The notes: a model not told the origin generated them from the sequence alone. DNA of 64,000 nucleotides from Cryomorphaceae bacterium (GCA_017798125.1 CP059070.1:806001-870000); one strand, 5' to 3'; counted from the first letter of the stretch, positions 7,860-17,300 are shown. Made by a program: numbers and translations.

Positions 7860-9776
7860 ATGTTGAAAAAACTACTGACAGGGGTCGCTTTTGCGGCCCT
7901 TTTTTTTGCCTGTACTGGCCCTAACGGGCCGATGGAGGAAGATGCCCAATCAAACGATACCGTCGCCGAGTTGAGCATCGAGGAGCGTCTCGAAGCCGAC
8001 TACACCAAGCACGAATACCGCATCCCGATGCGCGATGGCATCGAGCTCTACACCGTGGTGTACTACCCGGTGGACAGCAGCCGCAGCTACCCCATCTTGA
8101 TGCAGCGAACACCCTACAGCTGCAAACCCTACGGACCAGATCAAACAGTGGCCATTACGCGCAACAAATACCTCATGGATGACGGGTATATCTTCGTTCG
8201 TCAAGACGTTCGCGGCCGATGGATGTCTGATGGCGAATGGGACAACATGCGCCCCTTCCTCGCAGATACCGCCGGTGGTGGAATAGACGAGGGGACCGAC
8301 ACCTACGACACGGTGGACTGGCTGATCAAAAACCTGGAAGGGCACAACAGCCGAGTCGGTGTATATGGCATCTCTTACCCTGGCTTTTATGCCGCGGCGG
8401 CTTCGGTCCGCGCGCATCTGGCCGTGAAGGCCGTTTCCCCGCAAGCACCGGTGAGCGATTTTTACTTCGACGATTTTCACCACCGCGGGGCCTATACCTT
8501 GTTGTACTGGCCCATCAACCCGGTATTCGGTTTTCAGAGCGACACGACCAGCACGAGCTGGTACACGGATAAGTTCCCGGATCCTGACAATCAGGACCCC
8601 TACCAGTTCTACATGGATCACTCAACCTATGCGGAGCGTGAGGCCTTCAAACCTGAGGGCGACTTCTTTTGGGAGCAGATCAAAAGCCACCCGAACTACG
8701 ATGAATTTTGGCAAGCTCGAAGCATTCTACCGCACCTTCAAGACAATCACGTAGCGGTTTTGACCGTAGGCGGATTGTTTGATGCGGAGGACCTGTACGG
8801 GCCCTTCAACATCTATCGTACCCTAGAAAACTTGCGCGGAGATGAGGGTCAAGCCAACTCCATCATTATGGGGCCATGGAGTCATGGCGATTGGTCTCGC
8901 GATAAAGAGCATCAAGTCGTGGGCGATATGTACTTCGGCTCAAATTTGAGCGACGGATTTAAAGCCACAATGGAGGCCCCATTTTTCCGTAAGCACCTCC
9001 ATGAAGAAGGAGATTTCGAGCCAGCGGAGGCGCTGATTTACAATACGGGCACCTGCCGCTGGGACACCTTTGCCACCTGGCCACCTACAGACGCTGTAGC
9101 CGAGACGTTCTGGCTGGCTCCGAACGGCGTGCTTTCCAATCAAAAAGGCGAGCTGCCCACGGAGAACAGTTTCATCAGCGACCCGGCCAAACCGGTTCCT
9201 TACCGCGCCGCAGCAGACCTGTCCTGGCGTTTTACGCCCCGTCCTTATATGTGCGAGGACCAGCGCTTCGCCGCTCGCCGTCAAGACGTGCTGGTGTATG
9301 AGAGCCTACGGCTCGATGAAGACCTAACCCTCTCTGGCGAACTCTTGGCCGAACTCTTTGTCTCTACGACACAAAGTGACGCGGACTGGGTGGTCAAATT
9401 GATCGATGTTTTCCCGGGGGATTCCGCCAACCACGAACACACGCCGGAAGGCAGCAGCTTGGCCAACCACCACATGATGGTCCGTTCTGAAATCATGAGG
9501 GGCCGGTATCGAAATAGCTTTGAAAACCCGGAGCCCATGACACCGAATAGAATCACGGAGATCCAGCTGCCCTTACAAGGAGTGAACCACACCTTCAAGA
9601 AGGGACACAAGATCCAGGTCCAGATTCAGAGTACGTGGTTCCCGCTCTTTGATCGGAACCCACAGCGATATGTGGAAAACATATTTGAGGCGGAAAGAGA
9701 AGATTACGTCAAAGCAAAGCATACCGTCTATCAAGGCGGTGCTCAGGCTTCCCGTATCCAGGTGATGCGTCGTTAA
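7860..9776 (+). CDS. CocE/NonD family hydrolase (S15-like), lipoprotein
   Basis: An alpha/beta-hydrolase of the X-Pro dipeptidyl-peptidase S15 / cocaine esterase / alpha-amino-acid ester hydrolase group, 638 residues. It has a lipoprotein signal with lipobox FFAC (Cys18). The nucleophile is Ser172 in GISYPG; the acid is probably the Asp in GGLFDAEDLY and the base the His in GPWSHGDW. The C-terminal jelly-roll domain contains SDADWVVKLIDVFPG, which is typical of the family. The substrate is unknown; peptides or amino-acid esters are likely. It starts 33 nt after hppD and may be co-transcribed. Two palindromic elements lie in the gene, one directly after the lipobox. The signal peptide contains a run of eight Ts. 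Confidence 0.9.
   Translation: MLKKLLTGVAFAALFFACTGPNGPMEEDAQSNDTVAELSIEERLEADYTKHEYRIPMRDGIELYTVVYYPVDSSRSYPILMQRTPYSCKPYGPDQTVAITRNKYLMDDGYIFVRQDVRGRWMSDGEWDNMRPFLADTAGGGIDEGTDTYDTVDWLIKNLEGHNSRVGVYGISYPGFYAAAASVRAHLAVKAVSPQAPVSDFYFDDFHHRGAYTLLYWPINPVFGFQSDTTSTSWYTDKFPDPDNQDPYQFYMDHSTYAEREAFKPEGDFFWEQIKSHPNYDEFWQARSILPHLQDNHVAVLTVGGLFDAEDLYGPFNIYRTLENLRGDEGQANSIIMGPWSHGDWSRDKEHQVVGDMYFGSNLSDGFKATMEAPFFRKHLHEEGDFEPAEALIYNTGTCRWDTFATWPPTDAVAETFWLAPNGVLSNQKGELPTENSFISDPAKPVPYRAAADLSWRFTPRPYMCEDQRFAARRQDVLVYESLRLDEDLTLSGELLAELFVSTTQSDADWVVKLIDVFPGDSANHEHTPEGSSLANHHMMVRSEIMRGRYRNSFENPEPMTPNRITEIQLPLQGVNHTFKKGHKIQVQIQSTWFPLFDRNPQRYVENIFEAEREDYVKAKHTVYQGGAQASRIQVMRR
7917..7933 (+). repeat. palindromic GAT element
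   Basis: Stem GGCCC/GGGCC, loop TAAC, trailer GAT. It encodes GPNGPM directly after the lipobox cysteine of the CocE-type lipoprotein. Confidence 0.6.
9302..9317 (+). repeat. palindromic GAT element
   Basis: Stem GAGCC/GGCTC, loop TAC, trailer GAT. It encodes SLRLD in the CocE-type hydrolase. The A-T pair in the stem shows a compensatory change relative to other copies. Confidence 0.6.
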
Positions 9777-10468
9777 ACTTTGAAGACAAAGCCTACGCCG
9801 TGCACGTTGTCGATCTTCACGGCTTTTTCGGGCTTGAGGTATTTACGCAATCGCGAGATGAAGACATCGAGGGAACGCCCCAAGAAGTAATCGTCATCGC
9901 CCCAAATCTTCAATAAGATCTCATCGCGCTTGAGGACCTTGTTGGTGTTGGTGCAGAAGTAGTGCAGAAGTTGAGCTTCTTTCTGGGTCAGCTTTTGTTT
10001 CTCAGCCCCATCGGTCAAGGTGTACGTTTCGTAGTCGAAGTGAAAACGACCCAAGGTAAATTGCTTTTGATCGGCTTCAGTTGGCTCGTTGTACTTACTG
10101 CGGCGCAGGAAGATTTCAATCTTCAAGATGAGCTCTTCAATGCTAAAGGGCTTGGTCAGGTAATCATCTGCACCGGTTCGCAATCCGGCCAGACGATCTT
10201 CCTTCATGCTCTTGGCCGTTAAGAAAATGATCGGAATGTCTTCATTGACCTTGCGAATTTGCTCTGCCAGGGCAAAACCATCCATTTTCGGCATCATCAC
10301 ATCCAGCAAGCAAAGGTCGTATCCGCCTTTTTGGAAGCACTCCAAACCCGCCTCCCCGTCGGGGCAATGCGTGACTTGAAAGCCGTGCTTTTCCAAGTTG
10401 TCCTTGGTCACAAAGCTGAGGTTGATGTCATCTTCTACGTAGAGAATGTGTGCGCCGGAGTAGCTCAT
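9773..10468 (-). CDS. OmpR-family response regulator
   Basis: A 231-residue DNA-binding response regulator. The N-terminal receiver has the acidic pair Asp13/Asp14, phospho-acceptor Asp56 (LLDVMMP), Thr84 and Lys86. The C-terminal winged helix (about residues 135-231) contains the LTQKEAQLLHYF and SLDVFISRLRKYL motifs. The start overlaps the cognate kinase stop by 4 nt (ATGA), so the kinase-regulator pair is translationally coupled. The stop overlaps the stop of the convergent hydrolase gene. OmpR/PhoB-type regulators bind direct repeats spaced about 11 bp; such repeats lie upstream of the kinase gene. Confidence 0.95.
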   Translation of the reverse strand: MSYSGAHILYVEDDINLSFVTKDNLEKHGFQVTHCPDGEAGLECFQKGGYDLCLLDVMMPKMDGFALAEQIRKVNEDIPIIFLTAKSMKEDRLAGLRTGADDYLTKPFSIEELILKIEIFLRRSKYNEPTEADQKQFTLGRFHFDYETYTLTDGAEKQKLTQKEAQLLHYFCTNTNKVLKRDEILLKIWGDDDYFLGRSLDVFISRLRKYLKPEKAVKIDNVHGVGFVFKV

Positions 10469-11742
10469 AGGTTTGATTTGGCGTGGGGAATCAGCAAGGT
10501 AAATTCACTGCCAACTCCTTCAGTGCTTTCGCAATTCAGTTTCCATTTATGGGCCGATGCAATGTTCTTCACATAGTGCAGCCCAAGTCCAAACCCTTTC
10601 ACGTCATGTACATTACCGGTCGGGACCCGATAAAATTTATGGAAAATCTTGTTCAGCTGATCAGGCGCCATTCCAATGCCCGTATCCTTGATGGACACCC
10701 GGAGTAGTTTGTCGTCATCAGAAGTCCGAACACAAATGTCCACCTGGTCCTTGCTGTACTTCACGGCGTTATCCAACAGGTTCCAAACGACGTTGATGAA
10801 ATGCGTTCGATCAGCCTCAATAAACCGGCGCGTAGCTCGGAGATCGGACGTAATCTTGGCATCCGTCCCGTAACTCTTGAGATTTATTTTGTGGACAGCA
10901 GTTTCCAAAACTTCGTGAACGTCTAACCACTCCTTGCGCAGGCTCAGCTCTTCCTTTTCACTCTTGGCGACCTGAAGGACTTTTTCCACCTGAGTATTCA
11001 GACGCTGCGCTTCATCGGCAATGATGTTCGCATAGCTCTTCAGGCGCTCCGGCTCATCCTTGATCTCATCTTCACTGAGTACACGGCTCGATATAGCAAT
11101 CGTACTGATCGGTGTCTTAAACTCGTGGGTCATGTTGTTGATGAAGTCCCGCTGAACTTCACTCAATCGACGCTGGCGTAGAATGATGAAAATGGAATAG
11201 CTGAAGAAGATGGTAGCAATAAAGACGAGCAGGGTGGTAAAGGTCCAAGGCCCCAAGCTCGCGCGCAGGTACTGATTCTTGGTGGGGAAGCGAACCCCGA
11301 AATAATACAAGTACTCTTTGGACTTCGGCATGTCTACCGTTGCGACGGGCTGCTCTTCGGCGACACTTCCTTCCGGTTTGCACGCCACCATTTGATCCGA
11401 GGCACAGTCGTAAATCGCGTACTCAAATTCGATTTCAATATGCTGATAGTCCAGCTCCTTGCTCAAGTAATACTCTAGGACCTCTTCGTTGATGAAGTCT
11501 TGTACGTTCACTACAAAGTAATCCTGACCCATCTGGCGGACCGGATTCTCGCGGTTGGGCACATGCCCGTTGTATTCCGCCAATTGGTGCGAAACAATGG
11601 TCAGCGCCTCGTTCACCTTTTGATTGAATTCACGCTCCTCAAAGGCATAAGCCTTCTGCACCCAATAGACTTGAGCGGAGATGATTCCGATGATCGAAAG
11701 CGCTCCCAAGAGCACCACCATTTGTATCTGACGACTTTTCAC
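10465..11742 (-). CDS. sensor histidine kinase, Bacteroidota RprX-like type
   Basis: A 425-residue membrane kinase. It has an N-terminal transmembrane segment (about residues 8-28), a periplasmic sensor region of ~140 residues, and a second membrane helix (FTTLLVFIATIFFSYSIFII). The dimerisation/phosphoacceptor box follows with His206 in NNMTHEFKTPI, a form common in Bacteroidota. The ATPase domain shows the N box (NLLDNAVKYS), DTGIGM and GFGLGLHY. No HAMP domain is evident. It phosphorylates the downstream OmpR-type regulator, with which it overlaps. The signal sensed is unknown. Confidence 0.93.
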   Translation of the reverse strand: MKSRQIQMVVLLGALSIIGIISAQVYWVQKAYAFEEREFNQKVNEALTIVSHQLAEYNGHVPNRENPVRQMGQDYFVVNVQDFINEEVLEYYLSKELDYQHIEIEFEYAIYDCASDQMVACKPEGSVAEEQPVATVDMPKSKEYLYYFGVRFPTKNQYLRASLGPWTFTTLLVFIATIFFSYSIFIILRQRRLSEVQRDFINNMTHEFKTPISTIAISSRVLSEDEIKDEPERLKSYANIIADEAQRLNTQVEKVLQVAKSEKEELSLRKEWLDVHEVLETAVHKINLKSYGTDAKITSDLRATRRFIEADRTHFINVVWNLLDNAVKYSKDQVDICVRTSDDDKLLRVSIKDTGIGMAPDQLNKIFHKFYRVPTGNVHDVKGFGLGLHYVKNIASAHKWKLNCESTEGVGSEFTLLIPHAKSNL

Positions 11743-11782
11743 GACGCTAAAATAAGGTCTTCTGCGGCCTTTTGTTTAGGGC

Positions 11783-11820
11783 TTAACAGGGCATTAACAA
11801 TTATTAGGACCTCATTAACA
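11783..11820. promoter_or_regulatory. TTAACA direct-repeat boxes, candidate OmpR-type operator
   Basis: Three exact TTAACA hexamers start at 11783, 11794 and 11815, that is 11 and 21 bp apart. A degenerate TTAGGA at 11804 fills the missing turn. This one-helical-turn spacing is what OmpR/PhoB-family dimers recognise, and TTAACA resembles the Bacillus PHO box. The boxes lie between the divergent kinase gene and the DUF1573 gene, and the last one sits where the -33 element would be. Confidence 0.5.
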
Positions 11821-11841
11821 GCGCTCTACGGCGGGTCCCAA

Positions 11842-11849
11842 TACTTTTG
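11842..11849 (+). promoter_or_regulatory. Bacteroidota -7 promoter element for the DUF1573 gene
   Basis: TACTTTTG matches TAnnTTTG exactly, 23 nt before the ATG at 11873. No TTG is present at -33; that position is occupied by a TTAACA box instead, as expected for an activator-dependent promoter. Confidence 0.5.
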
Positions 11850-11872
11850 ACTCGAACTCTAAACATAAAAAC

Positions 11873-12298
11873 ATGAAGAAGTTTTCACTCTTACTCCTAA
11901 CGTTGACCTTTGGCCTAATGGCCATGTCTTTTGCGCCTCACGGCGCGATGAGCAATGTGCTCGGCCTTTCTGGTGCTTCACTCAAAGCTGAAGATGGCCC
12001 TATGAATTGGGAACGCACCTCGCATGATTTTGGCGTCATCGAACAAGACGCGCCAGTTTCCTACGACTTTGTCTTTACCAATGAATCGGGTCAAGCCATG
12101 ATCATCACCAAAGTAAAGCCCAGCTGTGGTTGTACAGCCACTAATTATCCAGAAGCACCGATTCAACCCGGAGAATCTGCGAGCATTACCTGTACGTATA
12201 ACGCCAAGGCCATGGGCAAGTTTCGCAAATCCATCGTAGTAAACACCAATGTGAACTACGGAGAAGCGGTACTCTACATTTCGGGCGAAGTGAAATAA
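11873..12298 (+). CDS. DUF1573 domain protein, exported
   Basis: A 141-residue protein with an N-terminal signal peptide (about residues 1-20). The DUF1573 domain (about 45-141) shows the family hallmarks HDFGVI, YDFVFTN, KPSCGCT and a C-terminal VNTN...YISGEVK strand. These are Ig-like domains widespread in Bacteroidota, of unknown molecular role. The gene is divergent from the two-component system; direct-repeat boxes and a good -7 element suggest control by that regulator. A palindromic element encodes the FAPHGAM stretch between the signal peptide and the domain. Confidence 0.9.
   Translation: MKKFSLLLLTLTFGLMAMSFAPHGAMSNVLGLSGASLKAEDGPMNWERTSHDFGVIEQDAPVSYDFVFTNESGQAMIITKVKPSCGCTATNYPEAPIQPGESASITCTYNAKAMGKFRKSIVVNTNVNYGEAVLYISGEVK
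11933..11949 (+). repeat. palindromic GAT element
   Basis: Stem GCGCC/GGCGC, loop TCAC, trailer GAT, T-rich 5' flank. It encodes APHGAM after the signal peptide of the DUF1573 protein. Confidence 0.6.
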
Positions 12299-12306
12299 TT
12301 ATTTGT

Positions 12307-12344
12307 AATAGTATTGCTATTATAAAAGTATTGTTATACTTTTA
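12307..12344 (+). other. AT-rich hairpins after the DUF1573 gene
   Basis: Two consecutive inverted repeats: AATAG (12307-12311) / CTATT (12317-12321), and TAAAAGTA (12323-12330) / TACTTTTA (12337-12344). The segment is far more AT-rich than its surroundings. It may be the 3' processing end of the DUF1573 mRNA or a promoter region for the structured RNA that follows. Confidence 0.35.
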
Positions 12345-12349
12345 CACCA

Positions 12350-12490
12350 GAATCTTCAACTACAATTAGTTGTTTCCTCTCTTCCGGCTTACTCATGGCC
12401 GACAACTACACAAGAAGATTCACTCATGAGTACTACTAGGTTTGGTTGAAAAAGTCCTCGGATAGCTCAGTTCCGGGGACTTTCTTTTTT
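12350..12490 (+). ncRNA. candidate structured RNA (leader or small RNA)
   Basis: Nested perfect stems: GAATCTTC (12350-12357) / GAAGATTC (12414-12421), TAGTTGT (12367-12373) / ACAACTA (12402-12408), and CGGC (12385-12388) / GCCG (12398-12401). The apical loop TACTCATG (12390-12397) is exactly complementary to CATGAGTA (12425-12432), so a pseudoknot is possible. AGTTG (12368-12372) can instead pair with CAACT upstream (12357-12361), giving a mutually exclusive fold. A strong terminator ends the element 11 nt before the acetyltransferase ATG. It resembles no RNA family I recognise; it could be a riboswitch-like leader or an independent small RNA. Confidence 0.4.
12451..12490 (+). terminator. 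Rho-independent terminator
   Basis: An 11-bp stem AAAGTCCTCGG (12451-12461) / CCGGGGACTTT (12473-12483) with one G-U wobble, then a T-rich tail. It stands between the structured RNA candidate and the acetyltransferase start at 12502. Confidence 0.85.
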
Positions 12491-12501
12491 ACATTCGACT
12501 C

Positions 12502-12786
12502 ATGGAATTAAAGAATGAATTCGACGGTCGAAAAGGCGCCTACTACTTCGATCAAGACGGTCAGCGTATGGGAGAATCCACCTATACCATGGCCGGACCA
12601 GACAAGCTGATCATCGACCACACCGAGGTGGATGACAGTTTGCAAGGCACAGGGAAGGCGGCACAATTGGTCCAAGCCATTGTTGACCACGCTCGAGAAA
12701 ACCAATTGAAAATCATGCCCTTGTGCCCCTTTGCTCGACTGATGTTCGACAAGAAAGGGGAGGAGTGGGCAGATGTGCGCTTCTGA
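12502..12786 (+). CDS. small GNAT N-acetyltransferase (YidJ/Gcn5-related)
   Basis: A 94-residue single-domain protein of the minimal GNAT type. The acetyl-CoA-binding segment is DDSLQGTGKAAQLVQAIVDH, followed by LKIMPLCPFARLMFDKK; the LCPF motif with its cysteine is typical of this small family. Substrate unknown. The start lies 11 nt after the T-run of a terminator, so expression depends either on readthrough/antitermination or on a promoter hidden in the terminator region. The haem-binding gene follows 2 nt after the stop. Confidence 0.85.
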   Translation: MELKNEFDGRKGAYYFDQDGQRMGESTYTMAGPDKLIIDHTEVDDSLQGTGKAAQLVQAIVDHARENQLKIMPLCPFARLMFDKKGEEWADVRF

Positions 12787-12788
12787 TT

Positions 12789-13232
12789 ATGACTCGAAAG
12801 AAAGTACTTCTTCTCATCGTCCTAGTCTTACTAGGCATTCAAGCAATCCGCCCCAATCGGGCCGTTCCTGAGATCGATCCATCGCAAGATTTTATCGCTA
12901 TTTATCCCGGCGAACCAGAAATAGAACAGCTCTTTAAGGATGCCTGCTACGATTGTCATTCGCACGAAACCACCTATCCCTGGTATTCGGAAATAGCACC
13001 CGTGAGTTGGATTGTTCAGGATCACGTTAACCACGGAAAAGAGCACCTCAACTTTAACGAATGGGGCCTGCGCGGAAAGGCAAAACGCTCCCATGCCCTG
13101 GAGGAAATGGTGGAAGAGACACTCGAGTTGGAGATGCCGCTGAAGTCCTACGCCAATATGCACCCAGAAGCACAACTGACGGCCGAACAGCGGAAACAGC
13201 TGGCCGCATGGTGGAAAAGCCTGAGGCCTTAA
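12789..13232 (+). CDS. haem-binding domain protein (CxxCH)
   Basis: The start at ATG 12789, just after the acetyltransferase stop, gives a signal peptide or membrane anchor (KKVLLLIVLVLLGI). The frame extends further upstream, but only inside the preceding gene. The 147-residue protein carries one c-type haem motif, CYDCH, in the context DACYDCHSHETTYPWYS, and a C-terminal LTAEQRKQLAAWWKSL helix, which matches the haem_bd family of small periplasmic haem proteins. Partner unknown; it is probably co-transcribed with the acetyltransferase. Confidence 0.87.
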   Translation: MTRKKVLLLIVLVLLGIQAIRPNRAVPEIDPSQDFIAIYPGEPEIEQLFKDACYDCHSHETTYPWYSEIAPVSWIVQDHVNHGKEHLNFNEWGLRGKAKRSHALEEMVEETLELEMPLKSYANMHPEAQLTAEQRKQLAAWWKSLRP

Positions 13233-13233
13233 A

Positions 13234-14208
13234 TTACTCGTTGATTAAATCGAGCAGTGCCTGATAGTCTGGAATCAAGATGATTTCGATGCGACGGTTC
13301 TTCGCTTTACCTCCATCCGCGGCATTGTCCGCGACGGGTAGGTATTCGGAACGACCCGCTGCAGTAACCCGCGTTGGATCGACACCGTCGTTCGCGGTTA
13401 AGATCTTCACCACACTAGTTGCGCGCATCACACTCAGATCCCAGTTGTCCTTAATGACCTGACCACCGTAGTACTGATCGTCATCGGTATGCCCTTCGAT
13501 CAAGATGTTAATCTCTGGGTTTTCGGCCAATACACCAGAGAGCTGATCCAAGGCTTTGGTTCCTTCTGAGCCCACGTCCCACTTTCCAGACTGGAACAAC
13601 AAGCTGTTGTCCAAGGTCACGTAGATACGGCCGTCTTTCTCTTCGACATTTACACCTTTGCCCTTGAATCCGAGCAAGGCATCGGCGACACTTTTACGCA
13701 GGGCCTCTGTTGCACTGTCTTTTTCGGTGAGCATGCGCTGGAGCTCATTCACTTTGGCTTCACGTGCGACCAAGGCGGTCGAAATACTGTCCATTTCTTC
13801 AGAACGCAGACGAAGGCTGTCCTCTTTTCCTTGGAGTTTGGCCTCCAAGACTTGCATCTCTTCGAGCAAACGGCGGTTCTCTTCGGCATTGCGCGCGATG
13901 AGGGAGTTGTTGTTTTCAATCAGCAGCTCATAGCTGTCGTTGAGCTCCTCGTAACTGCGCTTTAAGGCGCGAAGCTGCTTGCCTTTTGAGGTTGTATCCG
14001 CCACCAAACCCTTGGTAGACTTGGCCAATCGATCGCGCTCGGCTTCAATTTCTTTCAGGGTCATGGAAAGTTCCGAGTTCTCCGTTTTCAGGCGAGACAA
14101 TTCCTCTTGACTCTGGTCGTAGTTCGCTTGAAGCTCCTCAAATTTTTTGATCGGAACGCATCCGGCCGTGAGGCCGAAAACCAATAAAAACAACGCAATC
14201 TTCTTCAT
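13234..14208 (-). CDS. OmpA family lipoprotein with coiled coil
   Basis: A 324-residue lipoprotein (lipobox TAGC, Cys17). After the lipid anchor comes a long coiled coil (about residues 25-175, rich in E, L, R and K heptads), then an OmpA-like peptidoglycan-binding domain. That domain is marked by LIEGHTDDDQY, NWDLSVMRATSVVKIL, AAGRSEYLPV and KAKNRRIEI. It probably bridges the outer membrane and the cell wall. It converges with the haem-protein gene with 1 nt between the stops. A palindromic element lies in the signal-peptide codons. Confidence 0.93.
   Translation of the reverse strand: MKKIALFLLVFGLTAGCVPIKKFEELQANYDQSQEELSRLKTENSELSMTLKEIEAERDRLAKSTKGLVADTTSKGKQLRALKRSYEELNDSYELLIENNNSLIARNAEENRRLLEEMQVLEAKLQGKEDSLRLRSEEMDSISTALVAREAKVNELQRMLTEKDSATEALRKSVADALLGFKGKGVNVEEKDGRIYVTLDNSLLFQSGKWDVGSEGTKALDQLSGVLAENPEINILIEGHTDDDQYYGGQVIKDNWDLSVMRATSVVKILTANDGVDPTRVTAAGRSEYLPVADNAADGGKAKNRRIEIILIPDYQALLDLINE
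14160..14176 (-). repeat. palindromic GAT element, variant outer pair
   Basis: On the minus strand: stem CGGCC/GGCCG, loop TCAC, trailer GAT. It encodes LTAG at the lipobox of the OmpA lipoprotein. The outer pair is C-G where most copies have G-C. Confidence 0.45.
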
Positions 14209-14303
14209 AGTACCCTATTTTGCGGCTAAGATACGCGATGCGAAGGGCCGATTTTCAGGCTTTGACTTAACAAAACCCACAATCCATCGTTAATAAACCG
14301 CCC

Positions 14304-17300
14304 ATGAAGGTCGCACGCACCCTGTTCTTGCTGTTGCTCCCCGCATTTGCGGTGGCACAGGTCGCGGATCCGGACCAGCGGTTGCTGACGATTCCGTGGC
14401 CCAGCGACACCCTGGTGCTGGACTCCACGTCGATTGCGCCGCAGTCTTTGCGCCTCACGGCGCGATGGGGCCCTCTCAACCCCCAGGACTACCATTTCGA
14501 CTTCCGAACCCGACAGCTCTGGGTCGCTCCCTTGGACACCGGCCAACTCACCATCGCTTACACCGCTTTGCCTTACGATTACGGAGCCCCCGTTTCCCGA
14601 AAAGACACCTCCCTACTCAACATCCGGATGTTGGACAATCGCCCACCCGGCTATTATGAAGTGGGATCTGAGCAAATCGACTTTGAGCCTTTTGAAGGCC
14701 TGGACAAAAACGGATCCATCAGCCGCGGTGTCACCGTGGGAAACCGCCAAGACCTCGTATTGAATTCGAGCCTTGATCTGCAGCTCAGCGGGCGCTTGAA
14801 CGAGAACACCTATATCCGTGCGTCCATCACCGACGATAATGTGCCTATCCAGGCCGACGGATATACCCAGCAGCTGCGGGAATTTGACCGGGCGTACATC
14901 GAGCTCGAAAACGACCAGTTAGGGAAGATCATTGCCGGCGATTATGAAGTCACGGCCGAACGCTTTCGCTTCATGCCTTGGTACAAGAAACTGAGCGGGG
15001 CCACCTTTCAACGGCGCGATGCCGAAAGCGGACTCGAGGTACGCGCTTCGGCCGCCCTCTCCCGAGGGCAGTTTGCTCGAAACAACTTCTTCGGTATCGA
15101 AGGAAACCAAGGGCCCTATAAATTGACCGGAGCCAACAACGAGCAGTTCATCATCATCGTTTCGGGTTCTGAGCGCGTTTTCATCGATGGGCAACTCATG
15201 ACCCGCGGTCAAAACCACGACTACGTTATCGACTACAATGCCGGTGAGATCACTTTTACGGCCCTGCAGCAGATCACGAATGTGAAGCGGATCGTCGTGG
15301 AATTTCAGTATACGGACCAGAGCTATGCGCGATCCCTGCTCGAAGGCGAGGTCGCCCAAACCAAGGGCACTTGGCAGTGGGCGCTCGGGGTTTACTCCGA
15401 ACAGGATGCTCGGAACCAAAACCTGCAACAGGACCTATCCGATGAGGACAAACGTTATTTATCCACCATCGGGGATAGTCTCGAGGCTGCCGTCATTCCT
15501 GCGATTGACAGTGTGGGGTATACGGAAGGTGAAATTCTATACGCCCTTCGAGACTCCCTTGGATTTGACAGCGTCTTGGTCTACTCTACCAACCCATCTG
15601 AGGCCTATTACCGGGCTTCCTTCAGCAACGTTGGCGTTGGAAACGGAGACTACATCTTGAGTGATGCCGCAGTTAACGGTCGCGTTTTTCAGTGGGTCCC
15701 GCCTGTGGGGGGTGTTCCGCAAGGGGAGTACGCACCCGTGCGCACCATCATCACACCGCGCCAACTTCAAATCGCCTCGGGAGGTCTTTCCTTCAATCAA
15801 GACGGACTGCGTGTTGGGGCTCAGACTTCGGTTTCTCGATACGACCCCAACACCTTCAGTGAGCTCGACAGTGACGACGATGTCGGCCTCGCGGTAAATG
15901 TCTTTGCAGATAAAAAATGGCAGACCGGCTGGGAGGCTGGCGTTGACTACGAATATGTACAGGACCGCTACCAGCCCGTTCAGCGGTTTCGAAGTGTTGA
16001 ATTTCAGCGGGACTGGAACCTCACAGACACCTTGACACCAGGCGATCAGCATTTCATCACGGCGCGTGCCGGATACCGGAAGCAAAATGTCGGAGGAATT
16101 CAATACGCTGTGCAGTACTTAGCCAATGGACCGGAGTACGGAGCCTTGCGCAACAACTTATTGGGAGACGTCAATCACCGCGGAACTTTGGCCTCTGTTC
16201 AAGCCTCTTGGTTGGAGTCTTATGTGGGCGGCGCTCGCCAGCGTTTCATTCGTCAAAAAACCCAGTTCAGGCAGTATTGGAAGTGGCTCAAATTTGGGAT
16301 GCGGGGCGAAAGTGAATTCAACGAAAAGCAGAGCAACGGTACCGATTCCCTTCAATCGGGCAGCTATCGATTTGACCAGTGGGAGTTCTTCATTGGAAAC
16401 AACGATTCCCTTAAAAACGGACTGGAATTCACCTATTTGAATCGAACAGATTACGCTCCGAGCCCTCAAGACTTGGACCCCTCCACCATTGCCAATGCGC
16501 TCACCTTGGACGGGCGCTTGCGCATCGCTCGAAGCGGGAATTTGAAGGCCGGATTTACCTTTCGCGATTTGGAGAACTTGAACGACACCGTAAATCCCGA
16601 GGACCGGACCCTCACGGGTCGATTACAGTACCGACAGCGACTCTTCCGCAACGCCATTAACTTGACCACCTTCTACGAAAGTGGTTCTGGTCAGGAGGCG
16701 CGTCGGGAATTCACCTACGTGGAGGTTGCGGCCGGTCAGGGGCTTTACGCGTGGGTCGATTACAACGGTGACGGGATTCAACAGCTCGATGAATTTGAGA
16801 TTGCTCAATTCCCCAGCGATGCCCGGTATATCCGAGTCTTTCAGCAGTCGAATGAATACGTTCGCACCAACTTTAACAAGTTCTCTCAGGTCATCATCCT
16901 CAACCCCGGAGCCGTATGGGGACGCACGACCGACATCCGAAAAGTCTTGAGCAAATTCTCGGTACAAGTCACCTACAATACCGAACGAAAAAGCCAAAGA
17001 GGTGATCTCGCCTCGAGCCTCAATCCCTTCAGCCGAATCACCTTTGATTCGACCTTGATAGCCTTGAACCAAGGTTGGCGGAATACCCTCTTTTTCCAAC
17101 GGAGCGAGGCGAGCTTTGGTGCCGATTACACCTTTGTTCAAAACCAGGGTCGAAACCTGGTCAGCTACGGATTCGAATCGCAGCGCAATTTGGAGCATCA
17201 AATCCAGTGGCGCTGGATGTTCTTGGAAAACTGGATCTGGAACAGTCAAGTCGGGACCCGGGAGCGGGCCAATGGTTCGGAGGGATTCGATGCTAGGAGT

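Noticed and set aside
7899-7907. Run of eight Ts in the lipoprotein signal peptide as a phase-variation tract
   Set aside because: The tract is short, the gene is intact, and nothing else indicates switching; only strain comparison could tell.
12462-12475. GATAGCTCAGT inside the terminator loop looks like a tRNA D-arm
   Set aside because: No acceptor, anticodon or T arm is present around it; it is just the loop of a Rho-independent terminator.
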